In this document: positions 8,616 through 17,500 of the stretch, in pieces
Numbering within the stretch: the first letter of the stretch is position 1
How the letters are laid out: every line of letters starts with the position of its first letter
Source: Ruminococcus sp.
GTDB lineage: Bacteria; Bacillota; Clostridia; Oscillospirales; Ruminococcaceae
Length of the DNA: 64,000 bases
Assembly (NCBI RefSeq): GCF_016287535.1
Contig: NZ_JAEFAJ010000001.1
Location: 1-64,000, forward strand
Direction of reading: 5' to 3'
The notes under the pieces: generated by a model
What the model was told of the DNA's origin: nothing
The model's input: only the letters and a program-made list of their open reading frames with translations
Databases searched by the model: none
Position numbers and translations under genes: made by a program

Positions 8616-9890
8616 TTACTTTTCAGTTTTTTCGAGTATTTTCAGTCTGTACTGATATGCGGACTGTTCCTGCTTGTTATCTCCGAATTTATAGTACACA
8701 TGGTCTGCGATAGCATCGGGAAGATATTGCTGCTTTACGTAGTGTCCTGGAAAATCATGAGGATAAAGATAATGCTGTCCGATCACTTTTGCTCCTTTGC
8801 CGTCGTAGTGAATATTCTGTAAATGACGCGGGAAATCAAGTGCGTCACAGCTCTTTATATCTTCAAGCGCAGCATCAATAGCCATACAGGCACTGTTGGA
8901 TTTCGGGGCTGTAGCCATTAAGATAACAGCTTCTGCTATGGGAAGCTTTGCCTCGGGAAGTCCAAGCTGCAAAGCGGAGTCCACACAGGCTTTTACTATC
9001 GGAACAGCCATAGGGTAGGCAAGTCCGACATCTTCGGAAGCGATACAGAGCATACGTCTGCAAAGAGAGATTATATCTCCGGCTTCGATAAGTCTTGCTG
9101 CATAATGCAGGGCGGCGTTTTCATCAGAACCGCGCACTGATTTGTGAAATGCAGACAGTATATCATAATGCTGGTCACCGTCACGGTCGTAGCGCATATT
9201 GCTGCGTTGAGCGAGAACATCAAGAGAAGCTTCGGTTATTGTAATTTTCCCGTTGGAAGGTTCTCCGCATATGACAGCAAGCTCGGCTGTATTCATTGCT
9301 TTACGCACATCACCGCCGCAGCTGTAAGCAATACGTTTGATAATATCCTCTGAAGCAATGATCTCATAGTTATTTTCACCGGACATAATTTTCAAAGCGC
9401 GTTTTATGGCGGGAACAAGCTGCTCGGCAGTAACCGGTTTGAACTCAAATACCGTGCTTCTGCTTATAACTGCATTATATACGGCAAAATAAGGATTTTC
9501 GGTAGTTGAAGCAATAAGGGTGATGTCACCGTTCTCAATATATTCAAGAAGACTCTGCTGCTGCTTTTTGTTCAGGTATTGTATCTCATCGAGATAAAGC
9601 AGTATACCGTTTTCACTGCCAAAAGTGCCGATATCTGCGACAACGTCCTTGATATCGGAAAGTGAAGCGTTAGTGCCGTTGAGTTTATACAGAGACATTC
9701 CACAGTTCTCGGCAATGATACGGGCTACAGTTGTCTTGCCGACTCCTGACGGACCGTAGAAAATCATATTCGGAACAGTACCGCTTTCAATTATACGGCG
9801 AAGGGGCTTGCCCTCTGCGAGGATATGCTCCTGACCGACCACATCGGCAAGAGTTTTCGGACGTATCTTATCAGCTAATGGCGCGGGCAT
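8616..9890 (-). CDS. rarA: Replication-associated recombination protein A (RarA/MgsA)
   Basis: 424 residues. AAA+ features: Walker A GPSGVGKTT near residue 47, Walker B with YLDEIQYLNKKQQ, sensor STTENPYF. The C-terminal MgsA domain (NIHYDGKG, YPHDFPGHYVKQQYLP) is complete. RarA acts at stalled replication forks and forms a tetrameric clamp-loader-like ATPase. The start is set by a clear ribosome site in AGAAAGGAG at 9898-9906. Confidence 0.96.
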   Translation of the reverse strand: MPAPLADKIRPKTLADVVGQEHILAEGKPLRRIIESGTVPNMIFYGPSGVGKTTVARIIAENCGMSLYKLNGTNASLSDIKDVVADIGTFGSENGILLYLDEIQYLNKKQQQSLLEYIENGDITLIASTTENPYFAVYNAVISRSTVFEFKPVTAEQLVPAIKRALKIMSGENNYEIIASEDIIKRIAYSCGGDVRKAMNTAELAVICGEPSNGKITITEASLDVLAQRSNMRYDRDGDQHYDILSAFHKSVRGSDENAALHYAARLIEAGDIISLCRRMLCIASEDVGLAYPMAVPIVKACVDSALQLGLPEAKLPIAEAVILMATAPKSNSACMAIDAALEDIKSCDALDFPRHLQNIHYDGKGAKVIGQHYLYPHDFPGHYVKQQYLPDAIADHVYYKFGDNKQEQSAYQYRLKILEKTEK

Positions 9891-9908
9891 AGCAGTTCTC
9901 CTTTCTGT

Positions 9909-10259
9909 TTATTTTACAGGTGCGGTTATTTCAATATGATTTCCTTCTGAATCGACAAATTCCGCTACCCAGTTATCATTTATCCGGGTAAGTGGAAAAC
10001 ATATTTCTTTCCCGGTTAGTTTCCTTTTTAAATCGTTAAGATTTTCAGTGCTTAGGCTTGGCAGGCAATTGCTGCCGAAAGTATGCGGTTCATTAGCTTT
10101 TTCATAAGCAAATAAACCCAAACGGAAGCCATTTACATCGAAAACGCTGTAAACATCGTCTTTTTCGGTTACTTTCTGCTCAAAAAGCTCCTCGTAGAAC
10201 TTTATAAATCTTTACATTTCTTTAACGCACAGATAGAGCGACTTTATGTTAATTCTCAT
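9909..10259 (-). pseudogene. VOC (glyoxalase-like) family gene with a nonsense codon
   Basis: Read on the minus strand from ATG 10257-10259, one uninterrupted frame gives a VOC-type protein of about 116 codons (SLYLCVKEM, FYEELFEQKV, then WVAEFVDSEGNHIEI at the end). A TAA at 10212-10214 is codon 16, where the family usually has Asp or Glu before RFIKFYEELF. A single G-to-T change from GAA would explain it. Both flanks stay in the same frame, so this is a point mutation and not a frameshift. A sequencing error cannot be excluded. Confidence 0.75.
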
Positions 10260-10267
10260 ATTATGAA

Positions 10268-10666
10268 TCAGCGATTGCCTGTTTGAATAAAACGTATCAG
10301 GGCTTCGATGTCGTCGAAATCGTCATAATCGCCGATAATACCCTCTCTGTGGTAAACAATACCTGCTTTTTCGTTTTTTTCAAGACAGTTCAGAAGCTCA
10401 TCTACGCCAAATCTTCTTGCATATTCCGCAAAAGCGCGAGCTTTTATTTTATCCGCATATAACCCTTTGCGGCAGTCTTTCGGTTCACACTCATAGCAGC
10501 CGTTTATGTTCTTTTCAATTACGCATTTTCTGTTAACGCACCATTCTGCGTCATTGCACCATGAAAGATCAAGAAAACCGTCACGTTTGCAGCCTTTACA
10601 TTCAACATTTTCAGAGCACAGGCAGCAAGCCAGTCCGCATCTGGCTATTCCGAGTTCGCGTTTCAT
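10268..10666 (-). CDS. DUF3795 family cysteine-rich protein
   Basis: 132 residues. Cysteines cluster in the first 65 residues (ARCGLACCLCSENVECKGC, then CYECEPKDC), the DUF3795 pattern that probably binds zinc or Fe-S. The C-terminal part is helical and acidic. The function of the family is unknown. It lies eight bases upstream of the VOC pseudogene and is separated from glyA by a strong terminator. Confidence 0.75.
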   Translation of the reverse strand: MKRELGIARCGLACCLCSENVECKGCKRDGFLDLSWCNDAEWCVNRKCVIEKNINGCYECEPKDCRKGLYADKIKARAFAEYARRFGVDELLNCLEKNEKAGIVYHREGIIGDYDDFDDIEALIRFIQTGNR

Positions 10667-10692
10667 AGTATACTCCTATAATTATAAAAATC

Positions 10693-10719
10693 AAGGGACG
10701 GACAGCTCGTCCGTCCCTT
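10693..10719 (-). terminator. Terminator of glyA
   Basis: AAGGGACGGAC (10693-10703) pairs perfectly with GTCCGTCCCTT (10709-10719), followed on the minus strand by TGATTTTTATAA. Confidence 0.8.
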
Positions 10720-10731
10720 ATTGGCTATTGA

Positions 10732-11988
10732 TTACTTGTAAAGTGGGAACTTCTCGCAGATAGCGTTTACACCTGCACGGATCTCGTCGGCCTTGTTCTC
10801 AAAATCTGTAGCGCAGAGGTAGATGTACTCAGCGATCTTTTCCATTTCCTCAACACCGAGACCTCTTGTTGTAACAGCAGGAGTACCGATTCTGATACCG
10901 CTTGTTACGAAAGGCTTCTCAGGATCGTTGTGGATAGCGTTCTTGTTTACTGTGATGTAAACCTCATCAAGTCTGTGCTCAAGCTCCTTACCTGTGATGC
11001 TGAAAGGACGGAGATCAACCAGCATTAGGTGGTTGTCTGTACCGCCTGATACGAGGTTGAAGCCTCTCTTTACGAGACCGTCAGCAAGAGCCTTGGCGTT
11101 CTTTACAATCCTCTGCTGATAGTCCTTGAACTCCGGCTTGAGAGCTTCACCGAAGCATACAGCCTTAGCAGCGATTGTGTGCATCAGAGGTCCGCCCTGT
11201 GTTCCGGGGAAGATAGCAGAATTGATCTTCTTTGCAAGAGCCTCGTCATTTGTGAGGATAAGTCCGCCTCTTGGTCCGCGGAGAGTCTTATGTGTAGTAG
11301 TTGTTGTGATATCGGCATAAGGAACAGGGGACTCGTGGCAGCCTGCTGCAACAAGACCTGCAATATGAGCCATATCTACCATGAGAAGAGCTCCTACTGA
11401 ATCAGCTATCTGACGAAGTCTCTTGAAGTCTATTGCTCTCGGATAAGCGCTTGCGCCTGCAACGATGAGCTTTGGCTTGTGCTCATTTGCGAGAGCCTGT
11501 ACTGTATCATAATTTATCATTTCAGTCTCATCATCAAGACCGTATGAAACGAAGTTGAAGTATTTACCTGAAAGATTTACAGGCGAACCGTGTGTGAGAT
11601 GTCCTCCGTCTGCAAGGCTCATACCGAGAACGGTATCACCTGGCTGAAGAACTGCGAAATATGCAGCTGTGTTAGCCTGAGCACCTGAGTGGGGCTGAAC
11701 ATTTGCAAACTTTGCACCAAAAAGCTTGCAAGCTCTTTCAATAGCTATAGCTTCTACCTCGTCAACGCACTGGCAGCCGCCGTAGTAACGCTTTCCGGGA
11801 TAGCCTTCAGCATACTTATTTGTAAGAACGCTTCCCATAGCAGCCATTACTGCGGGAGAAACGATATTTTCGCTTGCGATGAGTTCGAGGTTTCTCTGCT
11901 GACGAGCAAGCTCCTTGCCCATTGCTTCGCCTACTGCTGGATCGTAGCTCTTAACGAAGCCGATTGAATCCATAAGATCGTTGTACAT
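10732..11988 (-). CDS. glyA: Serine hydroxymethyltransferase
   Basis: 418 residues. PLP lysine motif [25 protein letters not shown] near residue 40, and [14 protein letters not shown] all match GlyA. It interconverts serine and glycine while charging tetrahydrofolate with a one-carbon unit. It is transcribed alone from the promoter at 12038-12066; its leader holds the perfect palindrome TTTGCGCAAA (12015-12024), a possible regulator site. Confidence 0.98.
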   Translation of the reverse strand: MYNDLMDSIGFVKSYDPAVGEAMGKELARQQRNLELIASENIVSPAVMAAMGSVLTNKYAEGYPGKRYYGGCQCVDEVEAIAIERACKLFGAKFANVQPHSGAQANTAAYFAVLQPGDTVLGMSLADGGHLTHGSPVNLSGKYFNFVSYGLDDETEMINYDTVQALANEHKPKLIVAGASAYPRAIDFKRLRQIADSVGALLMVDMAHIAGLVAAGCHESPVPYADITTTTTHKTLRGPRGGLILTNDEALAKKINSAIFPGTQGGPLMHTIAAKAVCFGEALKPEFKDYQQRIVKNAKALADGLVKRGFNLVSGGTDNHLMLVDLRPFSITGKELEHRLDEVYITVNKNAIHNDPEKPFVTSGIRIGTPAVTTRGLGVEEMEKIAEYIYLCATDFENKADEIRAGVNAICEKFPLYK

Positions 11989-12037
11989 AAAAGCACTCCT
12001 TTAAAATAGTGAATTTGCGCAAATGCATTACTTTATA

Positions 12038-12066
12038 ATTATACATTAACTTTAGAAAAATTTCAA
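12038..12066 (-). promoter_or_regulatory. Sigma-A promoter of glyA
   Basis: Minus strand TTGAAA (12061-12066), 17-base spacer, TATAAT (12038-12043), about 50 bases before the glyA start. Confidence 0.8.
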
Positions 12067-12151
12067 TAGGTAAACTGAAAAAAGTTGCCTGTAATGTAAA
12101 TTCTCATGTAAATAGCGGAATTTCCGTTGAAATTCGGCATATAACACAGAT

Positions 12152-12179
12152 TGCCCCTCTGTGTATTTTCAGAGGGGCA
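12152..12179 (-). terminator. Terminator-like hairpin of the symporter gene
   Basis: TGCCCCTCT (12152-12160) pairs with AGAGGGGCA (12171-12179) just after the symporter stop; the T tail is weak. Confidence 0.5.
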
Positions 12180-12191
12180 TTGAATTATATT

Positions 12192-13787
12192 TTAAACAGA
12201 TTTTTCAAGACTGCTGAAAGCGTTGTCAACTATCTTTTTGTCAGGAGCCTTTGTAAATGCGCTTATAACTGGTACGATAATCAATGAAACTATCATAGAG
12301 AAAGCACCTGCATTGATCGGTGAAAGAAGAGACAGAGGACAGTTAAGTCCGATAATAGCTTCCTTGATACCGCTGAAAGCCTCAATATTGAGACTGAAAA
12401 GTATCATATGCATAACGCTTATTCCGACACCGGTGATAAAGCTTGCACAGCAGGCAGCCTTTGAAACCTTTTTCATGAAAAGACCATAGAGGAACGGTCC
12501 GAGGAAGGCACCTGAAAGTGCGCCCCATGAATAAGACATAAGCGTTGAAATGGAAGCATTTTTATTGCAGGCGATAATAACAGAGATCAAAAGGAATACT
12601 GCAATAAAAATACGCATGAACATTACCTGGTGCTTATCGTCAAAATTCTTGATACGTGGTTTGATAAGGTCGTTTGTCAGCGTTGAGCTTGAGGTGAGAA
12701 CAAGTGATGAAAGAGTTGAAAGCGAAGCGGAGAGTACAAGTACGACTACAAGTCCGATAAGAATGCTCGGAAGTGCCTGCTGAAGAAGTGCAGGAACCAT
12801 TGTATCATAGACGGGCTTTCCGTTCACGGTTTCAATATAGGTTTTATCTTTATCGCCGCCGAGTGTGCAGTAAAGTCTGACAAATCCGCCCATGAAATAT
12901 GAACCGCCTGCTACAACAAAAGCAAATAATGTTGAAATGAAAGCGCCCTTCTTTATTGCCTGCTCGTCCTTTATAGCGTAGAACTTCTGTACCATCTGAG
13001 GAAGTCCCCATGTACCGAGAGATGTAAGTATTACAACGCCAAGCAGATTTATGGGATCAGGTCCGAAGAAAGAGCCCAGTGTGCCGGTTTCCGTCTTGCT
13101 GTCTGAGATCCTGTTTAATGCATCGAATGCAGCAGAAATACCGTCTTTTTTCTGTACTGTAAGAGCAACTACTGTTATAATTCCTATGAGCATAATGATT
13201 CCCTGGAAGAAATCATTGAGTGCTGTTGCTTTGTATCCGCCAAGTGTTACATAAACAGCTGAAAGAACAGCCATTGCGATGATTATGTAAGTTGCTCCGT
13301 TATCTCCAAGGTCAAATACCATACCGAAAAGTCTTGAAAGACCATTGTAAACGGAAGCAGTATATGGTATGAGGAATATGAAAACTATAAGTGCAGCAAT
13401 TGTCTTTAAGCCTTTGGAATCAAATCTGCGCTCAAAGAACTCAGGCATAGTTTTTGCGCCGATATGATTTGTCATAAGACGTGTTCGCTTACCGATAAGA
13501 AAGAACGGGATAAGGCTTCCGATTATAGCGTTACCGACGCCTATCCATGATGCTGACGCGCCGTATAACCAGCCGAACTGTCCGGCGTAACCGATGAATA
13601 CGACAGCAGAGAAGTAAGTTGTTCCATATGAAAAAGCAGTGAGCCATGAACCAACATTTCTGCCACCGAGCATAAAGTCTTCAGATGACTTGGTCCGTCT
13701 TGACATATAGATTCCGATGCCTACCATAATGATTACATAAATGGCAAGTATTACGAATGTTGCGGTTGTAGCGGTTTGGGATTGCAT
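12192..13787 (-). CDS. putP: Sodium/solute symporter (PutP-like, SSS family)
   Basis: 531 residues with about 13 hydrophobic segments. Family features include the early segment ending in SRRTKSSEDFMLGGRNVG, then TAFSYGTTYFSAVVFIGYAG, and the core block GGYKATALNDFFQGIIM. The closest named relatives are sodium/proline symporters; proline as substrate is inferred. I chose ATG 13785-13787 because AAAGGTCG precedes it; a longer frame upstream has no initiation signal. Confidence 0.85.
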   Translation of the reverse strand: MQSQTATTATFVILAIYVIIMVGIGIYMSRRTKSSEDFMLGGRNVGSWLTAFSYGTTYFSAVVFIGYAGQFGWLYGASASWIGVGNAIIGSLIPFFLIGKRTRLMTNHIGAKTMPEFFERRFDSKGLKTIAALIVFIFLIPYTASVYNGLSRLFGMVFDLGDNGATYIIIAMAVLSAVYVTLGGYKATALNDFFQGIIMLIGIITVVALTVQKKDGISAAFDALNRISDSKTETGTLGSFFGPDPINLLGVVILTSLGTWGLPQMVQKFYAIKDEQAIKKGAFISTLFAFVVAGGSYFMGGFVRLYCTLGGDKDKTYIETVNGKPVYDTMVPALLQQALPSILIGLVVVLVLSASLSTLSSLVLTSSSTLTNDLIKPRIKNFDDKHQVMFMRIFIAVFLLISVIIACNKNASISTLMSYSWGALSGAFLGPFLYGLFMKKVSKAACCASFITGVGISVMHMILFSLNIEAFSGIKEAIIGLNCPLSLLSPINAGAFSMIVSLIIVPVISAFTKAPDKKIVDNAFSSLEKSV

Positions 13788-13872
13788 TGATATCTCGACC
13801 TTTCTGTATGCTTCACGTTTTTTTGTTATAAACCTGTAAAGCTTTAAATGAATAAAGTGATTGCCGAGTAAT

Positions 13873-13901
13873 ATTATACTATATAATAAATGTAAAGTCA
13901 A
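13873..13901 (-). promoter_or_regulatory. Sigma-A promoter of the symporter gene
   Basis: Minus strand TTGACT (13896-13901), 17-base spacer, TATAAT (13873-13878). Confidence 0.75.
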
Positions 13902-13974
13902 TAGTAATTTTAAAAAAATCCTCGAAAAACAGACTTTTATTTTGTTATATGGCGCAAACCCAAAGATACAGAAC

Positions 13975-14003
13975 AAAAAATCGCAGGCTTCAAAAACCTG
14001 CGA
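13975..14003 (-). terminator. Terminator of the tRNA-Pro/tRNA-Leu unit
   Basis: Minus strand: TCGCAGG pairs with CCTGCGA, followed by TTTTTTG. It lies just downstream of tRNA-Leu. Confidence 0.85.
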
Positions 14004-14010
14004 TCGTAAG

Positions 14011-14094
14011 TGCCGCTGACCGGACTTGAACCGGTACGATATTGCTACCGAGGGATTTTAAGTCCCTTGTGTCTGCCAATTCCACCACAGCGGC
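14011..14094 (-). tRNA. tRNA-Leu (anticodon TAA)
   Basis: 84 bases with a long variable arm. Acceptor GCCGCTG pairs with CAGCGGC; anticodon loop CTTAAAA gives TAA. The T loop GTTCAAG is present. CCA is not encoded. Confidence 0.95.
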
Positions 14095-14095
14095 T

Positions 14096-14133
14096 TAAAA
14101 AGCGGTATATCGCACATTGACGATATACCGCCG
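14096..14133 (-). terminator. Hairpin between tRNA-Pro and tRNA-Leu
   Basis: CGGTATATCG (14103-14112) pairs with CGATATACCG (14121-14130), followed on the minus strand by CTTTTTAAG. It looks like a terminator, yet tRNA-Leu begins right after it with no promoter between, so it is probably leaky or serves tRNA processing. Confidence 0.6.
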
Positions 14134-14137
14134 TTTC

Positions 14138-14214
14138 TGGTCGAGGTGACAGGATTTGAACCTGCGGCCCCTACGTCCCGAACGTAGTACTCTACCAAAC
14201 TGAGCCACACCTCG
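14138..14214 (-). tRNA. tRNA-Pro (anticodon CGG)
   Basis: 77 bases. Acceptor CGAGGTG pairs with CACCTCG; anticodon loop TTCGGGA gives CGG; A73 and a genome-encoded CCA are present. Confidence 0.95.
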
Positions 14215-14225
14215 ACAGCAATAAT

Positions 14226-14254
14226 ATTATACTACAAACGGGAAGTAATGTCAA
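14226..14254 (-). promoter_or_regulatory. Promoter of the tRNA-Pro/tRNA-Leu unit
   Basis: Minus strand TTGACA (14249-14254), 17-base spacer, TATAAT (14226-14231): a consensus promoter. Confidence 0.9.
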
Positions 14255-14380
14255 GTGTAAATATTTTTTGTTTAATTATTTTTATTTTTTTACAATATTG
14301 TTTTTGCCAGTGAAGCTATATCTATCAGGCTTTTTTAAGTATCAGGTCTATGTAAAGTACGAGTTTGGTTATTAGTATGA

Positions 14381-14409
14381 TTGACATATAATATTGATTA
14401 TGTTATAAT
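14381..14409 (+). promoter_or_regulatory. Consensus sigma-A promoter of the pyrophosphorylase gene
   Basis: TTGACA (14381-14386), 17-base spacer, TATAAT (14404-14409), about 40 bases before the start codon. Confidence 0.9.
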
Positions 14410-14451
14410 GTATAATAAATAAATGAGATAATAATTTTGAAGGAGGAGTTT

Positions 14452-15684
14452 ATGATAAGTCGTGAAGAAGCAATGAATATCATTTCAAAATATGGGCAGG
14501 AGCATTTACTTGATCATTTTGATGAACTGAGCAGTGATGAAAAGAAGGAGCTTCTTGGACAGATAGAGCTCATCGACTTTTCGGTGCTTGAAAATCTTGA
14601 TGCTGATAAAAATGTTAATGCAGTGCGTGGCAGATTTGAACCTCTCGGAGCTGTTACCATTGATGATATCGCATCAAACAGTAAGGAATATATTCAAACC
14701 GGTATTGAAGCAATAAAAGCAGGTAAGGCGGCTGCTGTGCTTCTTGCCGGAGGACAGGGCACAAGACTTGGCTTTGACAAGCCCAAGGGAATGTTCAATA
14801 TAGGCGTTGACAAGGAACTTTATATATTTGAGTGCCTTATAAACAATCTTATGGATGTGGTAAAACTTGCAGGCAGTTTTATCCCTTTATACATTATGAC
14901 CAGCGTTAAGAACAACAGGGATACAGTTGATTTTTTTGCAGAGAAGAACTATTTTGGCTATGATCCTGAATATGTTCACTTCTTTATGCAGGACATGGCG
15001 CCTTCAGTTGATTTTGACGGTAAGATACTGATGGAAAGCAGATCAAGGATATCGGTTTCGCCCAATGGCAACGGCGGTTGGTTTTCTTCACTTGTACGTG
15101 CAGGAATGCTTGATGAAATCAAGAAAGAAGGCGTGGAGTGGCTCAATGTTTTCGCAGTCGATAACGTACTTCAGCGTATTGCAGATCCGGGATTTATAGG
15201 AGCTGTGATCAAATCGGGGCTCCAGTCCGGCGGAAAAGTGGTCAGCAAGGCTGCGCCTGAAGAAAAGGTCGGTGTTCTTTGCCTTGAGGACGGTATGCCT
15301 TCGATCGTTGAGTATTATGAGATGACTGACGAAATGAGAACCCTGCTTGATGAAAAAGGTGAACTTGCTTATAAATACGGCGTTATACTTAACTATCTTT
15401 TCAATGTAAAAAAGCTTGAGGAGATATGTGACAAGAAGCTGCCTGTACATATAGTTGACAAGAAAATACCCTTTATGAATGAAAAAGGAGAATATATTAC
15501 ACCTGAATCTCCCAATGGACATAAATTTGAAACGCTTGTCCTTGATATGGTACATATGCAGGACAGCTGTCTGGCATATGAGGTAGTACGTGAAAAGGAA
15601 TTTGCTCCGGTAAAAAACGCTGTAGGTGTTGATTCTGTCGAAACTGCAAGAGAACTTCTTAAAGCAAACGGAGTAGAAATATGA
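14452..15684 (+). CDS. UTP-dependent sugar-1-phosphate uridylyltransferase (UDPGP family)
   Basis: 410 residues. The nucleotide-binding signature LLAGGQGTRLGFDKPKGMF lies near residue 97, and the UDPGP fold continues to the end. The family joins UTP to N-acetylglucosamine-1-phosphate or glucose-1-phosphate. The size and eukaryote-like UDPGP architecture differ from GalU and GlmU; which sugar is used cannot be read from sequence alone. ATG 14452 sits behind AAGGAGGAG; an in-frame TTG at 14437 includes the ribosome site and is rejected. Confidence 0.85.
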   Translation: MISREEAMNIISKYGQEHLLDHFDELSSDEKKELLGQIELIDFSVLENLDADKNVNAVRGRFEPLGAVTIDDIASNSKEYIQTGIEAIKAGKAAAVLLAGGQGTRLGFDKPKGMFNIGVDKELYIFECLINNLMDVVKLAGSFIPLYIMTSVKNNRDTVDFFAEKNYFGYDPEYVHFFMQDMAPSVDFDGKILMESRSRISVSPNGNGGWFSSLVRAGMLDEIKKEGVEWLNVFAVDNVLQRIADPGFIGAVIKSGLQSGGKVVSKAAPEEKVGVLCLEDGMPSIVEYYEMTDEMRTLLDEKGELAYKYGVILNYLFNVKKLEEICDKKLPVHIVDKKIPFMNEKGEYITPESPNGHKFETLVLDMVHMQDSCLAYEVVREKEFAPVKNAVGVDSVETARELLKANGVEI

Positions 15685-15688
15685 TAAT

Positions 15689-15722
15689 CAGCGACACTTC
15701 CGGATATTCGGAAGTGTCGCTG
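15689..15722 (+). terminator. Hairpin after the pyrophosphorylase gene
   Basis: CAGCGACACTTCCG (15689-15702) pairs perfectly with CGGAAGTGTCGCTG (15709-15722). Its T tail is poor, so read-through into the ABC genes is possible. Confidence 0.6.
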
Positions 15723-15757
15723 TATATATGAAAACATTCAGGTGATGGGACACAAAT

Positions 15758-17500
15758 ATGAAAAATTTACTCGTATTTTTGAAAAACTATAAGAAGGAAC
15801 TTGTTTTAGGTCCTTTTTTTAAGCTGCTTGAAGCTGTTTTTGAACTGATTGTTCCGGTAGTCATGGCAAAAATCATTGACAGAGGAATAGGCTGTCGTGA
15901 TTCCGGATATGTGATAAAAATGAGCGGACTTATCGTATTGCTTGGCGTATGCGGGTTATGCTTCGCTCTGACTTGTCAGTATCTTGCGGCAAGATGCGCA
16001 TACGGTTTCGGTACTGAACTGAGGGCGGCGCTGTATAAGCATATCAATTCTCTGTCGTACAGCAGTATAGACAGAATAGGAACATCTTCCCTTGTAAATC
16101 GTCTGACAAATGATACCAATACAGTTCAGAACGGCGTGAATATGTTTATAAGACTTGCTGTCAGAGCCCCTTTTCTTGTCATCGGAGCTGCTGTTATGGC
16201 TGTAACTATAGACAGAAAGCTTTCATTTGTCTTTTTTGTGGTCGCTCCTCTTATTTCTGTAATAATTTTCTTAATAATGAAGAAAACCGTCCCAATGTAC
16301 AGAAAAAATCAGCAATGTCTTGACCGTGCATCTATGCTCACTCGTGAATCTCTTGAAGGCGCAAGAGTAATAAGAGCTTTTTCACGACAGCAGGAAGAGG
16401 TGGATGAATTCAGGGATGCTGTGGATGAGATATCATCCTGTTCGGTTGCTGTTGGTAAAATATCTGCAATTCTGAATCCTGTCGCGTTCATGGTAATGAA
16501 CCTCGGTATAGTAGCCGTTATATGGTTCGGCGGAAAAAGAATAAATACAGGCGGACTTACGCAGGGGGAGCTCACCGCATTTACAAATTATATGACTCAG
16601 ATACTGCTTGCACTTGTTGTGCTTGCAAATCTTATAGTTATATTTACAAAGGCTTTCGCCTCTGCCAACCGTATAAGCGAAATATTCTCTCTTGAACCTG
16701 AAATGAACGGAAATGTAACTGTTCTTGAAAAAGATGCTGAAAATATCATTGAATTCAAAGATGTTTCCTTTGCATATGAAGGTGCAGGTGATTATTCTTT
16801 AAAAAATATAAGTTTTTCTGTCAGGCGCGGCGATATGCTTGGAATTATAGGCGGTACCGGCTGCGGAAAAACAACGCTTGCCAATTTGATACCATGCTTT
16901 TATAAAGCTTCTGAAGGCACGGTGGCAGTTTCGGGAGTTGAAGTCGACAGAATAGAGCCTGATGTACTTAGAAAAAGAATAGGTACGGTTCCGCAGAAGG
17001 CGGTGCTTTTTACCGGTACTATACGTCAGAATATGCAGTGGCAGAAGGCAGACGCGACCGATGATGAGATCGTTTCGGCGTTAAAAACCGCTCAGGCCTG
17101 GGAATTTGTCAGCAAGATGCCCGACGGACTTGATACGGTTGTATCACAGGGAGGAAGGAATCTTTCGGGAGGTCAGAAACAGCGTATTTCCATTGCCCGT
17201 GCTCTTGTTGGACAGCCTGATATATTGATACTTGACGATTCGACAAGCGCACTCGACTACAAAACGGATTTCGCATTCAGAAAAGCTCTTCGCAGTGATC
17301 TTCCGTTTACTACAGTTGTTATGATATCACAGAGAACCACTTCTCTGAAAGATGCCGATCAGATAATCGTTATGGAGGACGGAGAAGCTGTCGGAATCGG
17401 AAAACATGACGATCTTATACAGAAATGTGATGTTTATAACGAAATATATATTTCGCAGATGAATCAGAAGGAGGGTGAAGCTGATGGCAAAAATACTTAA
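15758..17500 (+). CDS. ABC exporter subunit with degenerate ATPase site
   Basis: 580 residues: six membrane helices (about 1-310) and a nucleotide-binding domain. Walker A is GGTGCGKTT and the signature LSGGQKQR is intact. The Walker B end reads ILDDSTSALD, with Asp in place of the catalytic Glu, and the switch position reads ISQRTTS, with Gln in place of His. This is the pattern of the degenerate half of heterodimeric exporters such as TM287/288 and BmrCD. It overlaps the partner gene by 17 bases. Substrate is unknown; lipids or drugs are typical. Confidence 0.9.
   Translation: MKNLLVFLKNYKKELVLGPFFKLLEAVFELIVPVVMAKIIDRGIGCRDSGYVIKMSGLIVLLGVCGLCFALTCQYLAARCAYGFGTELRAALYKHINSLSYSSIDRIGTSSLVNRLTNDTNTVQNGVNMFIRLAVRAPFLVIGAAVMAVTIDRKLSFVFFVVAPLISVIIFLIMKKTVPMYRKNQQCLDRASMLTRESLEGARVIRAFSRQQEEVDEFRDAVDEISSCSVAVGKISAILNPVAFMVMNLGIVAVIWFGGKRINTGGLTQGELTAFTNYMTQILLALVVLANLIVIFTKAFASANRISEIFSLEPEMNGNVTVLEKDAENIIEFKDVSFAYEGAGDYSLKNISFSVRRGDMLGIIGGTGCGKTTLANLIPCFYKASEGTVAVSGVEVDRIEPDVLRKRIGTVPQKAVLFTGTIRQNMQWQKADATDDEIVSALKTAQAWEFVSKMPDGLDTVVSQGGRNLSGGQKQRISIARALVGQPDILILDDSTSALDYKTDFAFRKALRSDLPFTTVVMISQRTTSLKDADQIIVMEDGEAVGIGKHDDLIQKCDVYNEIYISQMNQKEGEADGKNT

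Noticed and set aside
12015..12024. TTTGCGCAAA in the glyA leader as a PurR box
   Set aside because: The palindrome is real but does not match the E. coli PurR consensus well, so no regulator is named.
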